Below are positions 1 through 4,388 of a DNA stretch of 6,052 nt, piece after piece; the first letter of the stretch is position 1; the number at the start of each line of letters is the position of its first letter. The notes beneath the pieces are model-generated. The model searched no databases, had not been told where the DNA came from, and worked only from the letters and a program-made list of their open reading frames with translations. The translations under genes were made by a program, and so were the position numbers. The DNA lies in assembly GCA_030688705.1 (NCBI GenBank), contig JAUYJH010000080.1, positions 1-6,052 on the forward strand, given 5' to 3'. The DNA comes from Deltaproteobacteria bacterium. GTDB taxonomy: Bacteria; UBA10199; SPLOWO2-01-44-7.

Positions 1-60
1 AAGGATCCGTTGAAGATGAAAAAAAGAGGTGTGCACGAGCAAAGAGGAGCATGGGCCTAA
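1..60 (+). CDS. possible 3' end of an upstream gene (partial, frame uncertain)
   Basis: The frame beginning at base 1 is open from the window edge to a TAA at 58-60 and would end in ...KKRGVHEQRGAWA. The frame beginning at base 3 is also open, to a TAA at 75-77, so the true frame cannot be decided. A stretch this short is often open by chance. No family is recognised. If the 1-60 frame is real, 112 bases separate it from the lipoprotein gene downstream. Confidence 0.25.
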   Translation, partial: KDPLKMKKRGVHEQRGAWA

Positions 61-73
61 GTATGGGAGACCA

Positions 74-102
74 TTAAGCAAAAAAGCGTTCTTTTTTGTT
101 AA
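74..102 (+). terminator. AT-rich hairpin, possible weak terminator of the upstream gene
   Basis: TTAA at 74-77 pairs with TTAA at 99-102. C79 pairs with G98, and AAAAAAG (80-86) pairs perfectly with CTTTTTT (91-97) around a CGTT loop; G78 is a bulge. This gives about 12 base pairs. The stem is almost all A-T, unlike a classical GC-rich intrinsic terminator, but a second T run follows at 111-116. The A-tract/T-tract form would work about equally on either strand. The function is inferred. Confidence 0.3.
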
Positions 103-145
103 GGGAGACCTTTTTTCTATTGACTTATTTTTCTATAGGCAACCT

Positions 146-165
146 TTTTCGGCTCTGGCCGAAGA
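146..165 (+). promoter_or_regulatory. leader hairpin just upstream of the lipoprotein start
   Basis: TTTTCGGC (146-153) pairs with GCCGAAGA (158-165) around a TCTG loop, giving 8 pairs including one T-G wobble. The hairpin ends 7 bases before the GTG start at 173. The only Shine-Dalgarno-like bases (GAAGA, 161-165) lie inside its 3' arm, so the structure could limit ribosome access. That role is inferred from position. Confidence 0.4.
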
Positions 166-172
166 TTAAGAC

Positions 173-1279
173 GTGAAGAACCTTTTCAAAATATCAGGAG
201 GCATCGCAGCCCTCCTGCTTATCCAAGCCTGTTCTCCGGCGAATTTTACGTCGTGGCAGCAGGAGCATTTTAACAAGACGCCGATTACCGAAAAAGAGAC
301 CAAAACCATCTCCTTGAAAAATGAGAATAATCAGGAAGTTCAAAAACTGCTCGGTGTCGGTTTTGACGGATCGAGCAATGGCAAAGAGAATTTCAGCATC
401 GACAAAATCATGGTGGGGGACAGGGTGGTTGGCGCCAAAAATATTATTGTTCCTCCGGGAAGTTCTCTTAACATCCAAATTTCCTATGAACCCCGCAACA
501 TGGAGACGAGCAAGATCGATTACGGGGGCTGGGTGACGGGGGAGGAAACCCCCTTTAGAACACACAAACCGGGAGAAGAGCCCAAGCCGCCGGACCGTTC
601 CAAGGCGATTCAACGAGCGGTGGTTTTGGCGGTTTATGAATCACCCCGCCAAGGGATTGCGCAGGTAGAACTGGTCGGAACCGCGGTGCCGGGGCCCAAC
701 GGAGAACTCTCCCTGCCGGAGGGAGGCGTTTCAGAATGCCAGCCCGGCGGGGGTGTGGCCTGTTTCACCGGTAATTTTTCGATCGATATCCCGAAAATTT
801 TCACGAGCGGTCCGCAGGAGACCCCGCTTCTCGGCGCGATCCGTTTTTCCGTCGACGGCGAGGCCTCTCTCAAAATGTCCGATCTGCCGCCGATCGTTTT
901 TGTTTTAAAAGGGAACGGCCCCGGGGAGCCTCTTGAAGGCCAGCCGATCAGTGCGGTTTCCATTGTCATTCGCGGCGTGGCGGGGGAAGAGGCGACCGGG
1001 ACATTTGATGGAAGCCAGATGGAACTGCAAAATCTCTCCTTTCGCATCCAAGTTGTGGCGGGGGAAATTCAGCCCGAAGACGCATTGGGCATTACCCCGC
1101 TTGTCGACTTCGCCTTGAATAAATTGACGATGATTACCGAGGAGCCTTTGACCGACGGTAAAATCACGTTCAAAATGGATACAACCCTTTCAGAAAACCC
1201 TTCGGGCAATCCGATCTTTGACCAATTTTTCGGGAACGCCCAAATCATAGTCCGCTTCAGAGGAAACCTCGCCCTTTAA
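173..1279 (+). CDS. predicted beta-rich outer-membrane lipoprotein, function unknown
   Basis: A 368-residue protein. The N terminus has a basic tip (MKNLFK), a hydrophobic core (IAALLLI) and a lipobox IQAC ending at Cys20, so signal peptidase II processing and lipidation are expected. Gln before the Ala is off-consensus. Ser21 after the Cys fits outer-membrane sorting by the Lol rule. The mature part looks all-beta. Residues about 70-175 (a phrase around VPPGSSLNIQISYEP, later VELVGTAVPGP) recall ASH or choice-of-anchor Ig-like domains, but only weakly. A Gly-rich linker with Cys189 and Cys197, a possible disulfide, leads to a second beta domain at about 200-368. NFSID occurs at 73-77 and again at 201-205, perhaps a trace of domain duplication. 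GTG is chosen because an in-frame TAA at 167-169 excludes any earlier start. No good Shine-Dalgarno is seen. The lipoprotein call is firm; the role is unknown. Confidence 0.85.
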   Translation: MKNLFKISGGIAALLLIQACSPANFTSWQQEHFNKTPITEKETKTISLKNENNQEVQKLLGVGFDGSSNGKENFSIDKIMVGDRVVGAKNIIVPPGSSLNIQISYEPRNMETSKIDYGGWVTGEETPFRTHKPGEEPKPPDRSKAIQRAVVLAVYESPRQGIAQVELVGTAVPGPNGELSLPEGGVSECQPGGGVACFTGNFSIDIPKIFTSGPQETPLLGAIRFSVDGEASLKMSDLPPIVFVLKGNGPGEPLEGQPISAVSIVIRGVAGEEATGTFDGSQMELQNLSFRIQVVAGEIQPEDALGITPLVDFALNKLTMITEEPLTDGKITFKMDTTLSENPSGNPIFDQFFGNAQIIVRFRGNLAL

Positions 1280-1335
1280 TCCTAGACAAATAGGGATAAA
1301 ATCTCTAGTTTCCCTCCGCTAATTGATGTGAATGA

Positions 1336-1355
1336 GCATCCGGCTTTGCCGGTGC
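1336..1355 (+). repeat. intergenic hairpin
   Basis: CCGGC (1340-1344) and GCCGG (1348-1352) form a 5-bp GC stem around a TTT loop. GCA (1336-1338) and TGC (1353-1355) extend it to 8 pairs with T1339 bulged. No T run follows on either strand, so it is not a standard intrinsic terminator. It sits directly before the larger palindromic structure at 1371-1428 and may belong to the same intergenic element. Confidence 0.5.
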
Positions 1356-1370
1356 GAATGAAAGGGGTGC

Positions 1371-1428
1371 GGGGGGAAGGAGCCATGAGCGAGGCGAGAG
1401 CCGAGTCGAATGGCGAGTCGTTCCCCCC
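1371..1428 (+). repeat. palindromic intergenic element, REP-like
   Basis: GGGGGGAA (1371-1378) is perfectly complementary to TTCCCCCC (1421-1428). Inside lie a second inverted pair, GCCAT (1382-1386) with ATGGC (1410-1414), and a small GGC-GAGA-GCC hairpin (1393-1402) with a GNRA-type loop. The interior is built from repeated CGAG units. The nested symmetry suggests a dispersed palindromic repeat or a structured leader. It ends 6 bases before the ATG of the acyl-CoA ligase gene. Whether it recurs in the genome cannot be seen from one copy. Confidence 0.5.
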
Positions 1429-1434
1429 GATATT

Positions 1435-3201
1435 ATGTCCGAATCGATTTTAACCGTTTTCAGACGCAATGCCCTTCGGTTTGGGGGAAAACCCTGTTTT
1501 CATTACAAAGACCAAGGAACGTGGCAGGCGTTAAGCTGGGTCGATGCGGAAGAAACGGTCCGCCGTTATGCCTTGGGGTTGGCCGGTCTGGGGATAAAAC
1601 CGGGCGACAAAGTGGCCATTCTGGCCAAAACAAGACTGGAGTGGACGCTCGTCGATTTGGCTATTCTTGCCGTGCGGGGCATTTCTGTCCCCATTTATTC
1701 CACCCTGACTCCGGAGCATGTGGCCTACATTCTTAAAGACGCGGACGTTGCCATGCTGGTGATTGAAAACAACGCCCTGTTGGAGCGTGTTTTGCCCCAC
1801 CTTAAAGATTGGAAGGGAACCCTTCTTCTGATGGAAGGAGAGAGCAAAGGAGTTCTGCGGCTTGCAGACCTCGCGGAACGGGGAAAGGGGCTTGCCGTCA
1901 ATCTCTATGACGAAAATTTGAAACAGATGCAGCCTTCGGATACGGCCACCCTCATCTACACCTCCGGAACCACCGGCACCCCGAAGGGAAGCATCATCAC
2001 CCACCGGAACATTCTGGCGGAGGTGGAGGGGTTGCAGGGTGTTTTTCAATTCGGCCCCGAAAAGATCGGCATGATGTGTCTCCCCTTGGCCCATGTGATT
2101 GCGCGGGCCATGCAATTTTATCAACTGGCTCAAGGGTGCCAGGGCGCCTATGTCCAAAATCTCGACATGCTTCCGGCCAATTTAAGAGAGATCGCCCCCC
2201 ATTTTATGGCGGGGGTTCCGAGGCTTTTTGAAAAAATGCACGATAAAATTTTGGGACAGGTCCATCAGGCGTCCGGCCCGGTGCAAAAACTCTTTCAATG
2301 GAGTCTTAAAGTCGGTTCCGAAATGAGCATGCATATTCAGCGCAGGCTCAAAATAAGCCCGGCTCTGAAATTGAAATGGGGCGTGGCCCATCTTCTTATT
2401 TTTCGTAAAATACGGAAAGGTTTGGGCGGAAACATCGATTGTTTTATTTCCGGCGGCGCCCCTTTGCGCAAAGAGATCGCGCAATTTTTTCATTCCATCG
2501 GCATTTTGGTGGTGGAAGGATACGGGCTCACCGAAACCTTTGCAGCCGTGGCCCTGAACCGGCTGGATGATTTTCGTTTCGGCTCGGTGGGCAAACCGCT
2601 GGATGGGGTTCGTGTCAAGATCGCCAAAGACGGCGAAATCTGCGTGAAGGGGGACATTATCTTTTCCGGTTATTGGCATCTCAAAAAAGAGACCGAAGAA
2701 TCTTTTGATACCGAAGGGTGGTTTTTAACGGGGGATATCGGCGAATTCACCAAAGACGGGTTTTTGCGCATCACCGACAGAAAGCGAGACATCATCAAAA
2801 CATCCGGCGGAAAAATGGTGGCCCCGCAAAGCATTGAAAGCCTGATGCAGCAGAGCCGCTACATCCAGCAATTCATGGTTTATGGAGAGGGAAAAAAGTT
2901 CCTTTCGGCTTTGGTGACGCTCAACTGGGAGGCGGTGGAAAATTACGCCAAAACCAACGGGATTGTATTGCAGGACCGGGAAAATCTGTCCCAAGACCCC
3001 AAAATAATCGATTTGATTCAAGAAGAAATCAACCAAAAAAACCGGAATCTTTCGAACTTTGAAACCATCAAAAAATTTGTTATATTGCCGGGCGATTTTA
3101 CGGTGGAGACGGGGGAGTTGACCCCCACGATGAAACTTAAAAGAAATTTGGTGTTTGAAAAATACAGATCACAGTTGGACCAGCTGTATAACGGTGTTTA
3201 A
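1435..3201 (+). CDS. long-chain fatty acid--CoA ligase, AMP-forming (FAA1/ACSL type)
   Basis: A 588-residue member of the adenylate-forming (ANL) superfamily, close to the usual length of bacterial FAA1-type enzymes. The family activates a fatty acid with ATP to an acyl-AMP and transfers the acyl group to CoA, at or near the inner membrane. Visible motifs: the phosphate-binding YTSGTTGTPKG loop at 175-185; SGGAPL at 339-344; YGLTE at 363-367; GWFLTGD at 428-434; the hinge region DRKRDIIKTSGGK at 448-460; and the C-terminal LTPTMKLKR at 562-570, where Lys567 aligns with the catalytic A10 lysine. All key residues are present. ATG 1435 is the first start after an in-frame TGA at 1333-1335 and gives a normal family N terminus. 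No Shine-Dalgarno precedes it; the upstream bases are the C-run of a palindromic element. Family assignment is strong; chain-length preference is unknown. Confidence 0.95.
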   Translation: MSESILTVFRRNALRFGGKPCFHYKDQGTWQALSWVDAEETVRRYALGLAGLGIKPGDKVAILAKTRLEWTLVDLAILAVRGISVPIYSTLTPEHVAYILKDADVAMLVIENNALLERVLPHLKDWKGTLLLMEGESKGVLRLADLAERGKGLAVNLYDENLKQMQPSDTATLIYTSGTTGTPKGSIITHRNILAEVEGLQGVFQFGPEKIGMMCLPLAHVIARAMQFYQLAQGCQGAYVQNLDMLPANLREIAPHFMAGVPRLFEKMHDKILGQVHQASGPVQKLFQWSLKVGSEMSMHIQRRLKISPALKLKWGVAHLLIFRKIRKGLGGNIDCFISGGAPLRKEIAQFFHSIGILVVEGYGLTETFAAVALNRLDDFRFGSVGKPLDGVRVKIAKDGEICVKGDIIFSGYWHLKKETEESFDTEGWFLTGDIGEFTKDGFLRITDRKRDIIKTSGGKMVAPQSIESLMQQSRYIQQFMVYGEGKKFLSALVTLNWEAVENYAKTNGIVLQDRENLSQDPKIIDLIQEEINQKNRNLSNFETIKKFVILPGDFTVETGELTPTMKLKRNLVFEKYRSQLDQLYNGV

Positions 3202-3215
3202 AGAAAGGGGGCAGT

Positions 3216-3605
3216 ATGAAATCAGGAGGCCAAACAGGAGGGGCGTCAAAAGGGAGTGGATTGACGCCCAACATCGCGAGCATGCTCTGCTACATTTGCG
3301 CGCCGGTGACGAGTCTCATTTTTCTCTTAATTGAGAAAGACAACAAAGATGTCCGTTTTCACGCCTGGCAGGGGACTCTTTTCGGGGTGGCCATCATCCT
3401 CCTCAATATTCTTTTGAATATTGTGGGAATTATTTTCGGCCATATCGCCGATTTTCTGGGGGCTCTCATCTTGAGCTTTGTCATTCCGGTCCTGTGGCTC
3501 GGTGTGGTCGTGTTGTGGGTGGTCTGTCTGGTGAAAGCGTACCAGGGAGAGCGCTGGAGGCTCCCCATTATCGGAGACATGGCAGCGCAAAAAACGGGTG
3601 TCTAA
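3216..3605 (+). CDS. DUF4870 (Tic20-like) small membrane protein
   Basis: A 129-residue integral membrane protein. A Gly/Ser/Lys-rich cytoplasmic-looking N-terminal tail (about 1-15) precedes a hydrophobic segment at about 18-38. The hallmark KDVRFHAWQ (44-52) follows, then long hydrophobic stretches at about 54-75 and 80-107, and a C-terminal AYQGERWRLPIIGDMA (108-123). The RFHAWQ loop and the closing Y-x-G...LPIIGD phrase are characteristic of DUF4870 proteins, which resemble the Tic20 fold. No biochemical function is established for the bacterial family. The gene starts 14 bases after the ligase stop, with AAAGGGGG as Shine-Dalgarno, so co-transcription is very likely. The family call is confident; the function is unknown. 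Confidence 0.9.
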   Translation: MKSGGQTGGASKGSGLTPNIASMLCYICAPVTSLIFLLIEKDNKDVRFHAWQGTLFGVAIILLNILLNIVGIIFGHIADFLGALILSFVIPVLWLGVVVLWVVCLVKAYQGERWRLPIIGDMAAQKTGV

Positions 3606-3611
3606 AAGGAG
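3605..3611 (+). promoter_or_regulatory. ribosome-binding site deciding the DUF2752 start
   Basis: AAAGGAG overlaps the last base of the DUF4870 stop codon. It leaves zero spacing to ATG 3612 and six bases to the in-frame GTG 3618. Normal spacing therefore argues for GTG 3618 as the working start. Confidence 0.6.
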
Positions 3612-3869
3612 ATGTTTGTGTGTGCCTTGGAGCATTTTTTGGGGTTTGTCTGTCCCGGTTGCGGGCTGACACGCTCCGTTATCGCCCTGCTTTCAGGGCA
3701 TTTTGCGGAAAGCGTGGCCTGGCACCCCATGGGCATTTTGATTGTTTTGTGGGCCGTTAATTTCGTGTGGTTTAGAAAATTCAAGTTTTCGGATGCCAGC
3801 CGCAAGATTGTGTCTCATGCCGTGCTGTTGGGGTTTTTTGTTCCATGGATTATTCAATTTTTTATTTAG
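3612..3869 (+). CDS. DUF2752 small membrane protein
   Basis: A protein of 85 residues from ATG 3612, or 83 from GTG 3618. It carries the DUF2752 signature VCPGCGLTR (13-21), a Cys-x-x-Cys-Gly pair, then an alpha segment and AWHPMGI (36-42), matching the family's conserved His-Pro. Two hydrophobic segments (about 40-52 and 68-85) suggest a small inner-membrane protein. The two cysteines could bind metal or be redox-active, but no function is established. The start is uncertain. AAAGGAG (3605-3611) directly touches ATG 3612, too close for initiation, while GTG 3618 lies 6 bases downstream at ideal spacing, so GTG is favoured. The gene follows the DUF4870 stop by 6 to 12 bases. DUF4870 and DUF2752 genes are often neighbours, to my recollection. 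Confidence 0.85.
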   Translation: MFVCALEHFLGFVCPGCGLTRSVIALLSGHFAESVAWHPMGILIVLWAVNFVWFRKFKFSDASRKIVSHAVLLGFFVPWIIQFFI

Positions 3870-3878
3870 GGAGGCCTT

Positions 3879-4208
3879 ATGTATGAAAATGCAAAACAGA
3901 TATTTGAGGAAAAAATCACCTCAAAACTGAAGAACGAGCCGGACAAGGCAAAGGCCATTGGGGCCCTGGTTGTGTTTCATCTGACCGGCGGCAGTGCCGG
4001 TGACTGGGTTCTGGATTGCACCAAAAATCCGGCCGAAATAAAAATGGGAACCGCGGAGGGGGCCAAGGTGGAGGTGACCATGAGCGAAGAAGATTTCGTC
4101 AAATTGGCCAACGGCGGTTTAAATCCCCAAATGGCTTTTCTGGGAGGGAAATTGAAAGTCAAAGGGGATATGGGGCTTGCCATCAAGATCGGCCAGATAC
4201 TTACATAA
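3879..4208 (+). CDS. SCP2 sterol-binding domain protein
   Basis: A single-domain protein of 109 residues, the usual size for a stand-alone SCP2 domain. The SCP2 fold has a hydrophobic tunnel that binds fatty acids, acyl-CoAs or other lipids. Matching parts: an N-terminal helix; VVFHLTGGSAGDWVLDC (31-47); a central strand pair with GAKVEVTMSEEDFVKLANG (61-79); then NPQMAFLGGKLKVKGDM (82-98), the conserved Q-x-A-F-x-x-GKLK-x-x-GD region. It has no signal peptide or membrane segment, so it should be cytosolic. GGGAGG at 3869-3874 overlaps the upstream stop and gives a good ribosome-binding site before ATG 3879. Its place in an operon with an acyl-CoA ligase fits a lipid-carrier role, but the ligand is unknown. 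Confidence 0.92.
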   Translation: MYENAKQIFEEKITSKLKNEPDKAKAIGALVVFHLTGGSAGDWVLDCTKNPAEIKMGTAEGAKVEVTMSEEDFVKLANGGLNPQMAFLGGKLKVKGDMGLAIKIGQILT

Positions 4209-4212
4209 GGAG

Positions 4213-4239
4213 CCTCTGAAAAACTTGGCGGAGAGTGAC
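4213..4239 (+). repeat. left terminal inverted repeat of the element
   Basis: A 27-base arm, exact reverse complement of 4355-4381. It begins CCTCTG directly after the TAAGGAG that carries the SCP2 stop codon. Just inside it lies a 12-bp palindrome, CTTTTCGAAAAG (4240-4251). Confidence 0.9.
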
Positions 4240-4302
4240 CTTTTCGAAAAGACGCGACATTTTTTGGGTCGACCCAACAAATTCGCTCCTATGTCGGCGA
4301 TT

Positions 4303-4329
4303 TTGATTATGGATCCCGGATGTTAAAAT
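4303..4329 (+). promoter_or_regulatory. candidate outward promoter inside the element
   Basis: TAAAAT (4324-4329) matches five of six bases of the -10 consensus. TTGATT (4303-4308) is a possible -35 at a short 15-base spacing. A transcript from here would contain only the right arm, leaving the nadE ribosome-binding site unpaired. This is weak, sequence-only evidence. Confidence 0.22.
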
Positions 4330-4354
4330 CGCCTTACGCAGGCTTTTCTCAAAA

Positions 4355-4381
4355 GTCACTCTCCGCCAAGTTTTTCAGAGG
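4355..4381 (-). repeat. right terminal inverted repeat of the element, carrying the present nadE ribosome-binding site
   Basis: An exact reverse complement of 4213-4239. Its outer end CAGAGG, with the flanking G4382, forms an AGAGGG Shine-Dalgarno-like site six bases before nadE ATG 4389. In a read-through RNA these bases would pair with the CCTCTG of the left arm. Confidence 0.85.
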
Positions 4382-4388
4382 GTCTTTC

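Larger units (their letters stand above)
4213..4381. mobile_element. MITE-like element with perfect 27-bp terminal inverted repeats
   Basis: The arms 4213-4239 (starting CCTCTGAAAAAC) and 4355-4381 (ending GTTTTTCAGAGG) are exact reverse complements over 27 bases. Pairing continues inward with small interruptions to 4251/4343, giving 39-nt arms with about 36 pairs. The 91-nt centre holds a perfect 14-bp palindrome (4264-4277, TTGGGTCGACCCAA), the pair CGACAT/ATGTCG (4255-4260 and 4291-4296) and a perfect 9-bp pair GGCGATTTT/AAAATCGCC (4296-4304 and 4325-4333). There is no transposase gene, so it would be non-autonomous. No target duplication is visible beside the repeats. It lies between the SCP2 stop and the nadE start. 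Its removal rebuilds a strong nadE ribosome-binding site, which supports a real insertion. It could instead be a structured RNA leader; multi-copy status would settle this. Confidence 0.75.

Noticed and set aside
120..148. TTGACT (120-125) as a -35 box for the lipoprotein gene
   Set aside because: No acceptable -10 at 15 to 19 bases downstream; TATAGG at 134-139 is too close.
194..1047. Long open frames on the minus strand opposite the lipoprotein gene (194-613 and 634-1047)
   Set aside because: Their translations are rich in Arg, Pro and Ser with no recognisable motif, and they mirror a + strand gene with a clear signal peptide. They are shadows.
1283..1311. TAGACA and TAGTTT at 17-base spacing as a promoter for the ligase operon
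   Set aside because: The -35 match is good but the -10 matches only three of six bases; too weak to call.
1292..1315. AGGGA...TCCCT pair after the lipoprotein stop, considered as a terminator
   Set aside because: Only 5 bp around a 14-nt loop, with no following T run.
1371..1428. CGAG-rich stretch as a CRISPR or tandem repeat array
   Set aside because: The units are only 4-5 bases and irregular, with no spacer pattern.
1531..2679. Minus-strand frames opposite the acyl-CoA ligase gene
   Set aside because: They lie wholly within a gene whose catalytic motifs are all intact, and show no family features.
4213..4381. The 27-bp inverted repeat as an intrinsic terminator for the SCP2 gene
   Set aside because: The arms are 115 bases apart and the right arm is followed by GTCTTTCATG, not a T run; the mobile-element reading explains more.
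4206..4388. Target-site duplication flanking the element
   Set aside because: Flanks read ...AAGGAG and GTCTTTC...; no direct repeat is visible at the inverted-repeat boundaries, so none is claimed.
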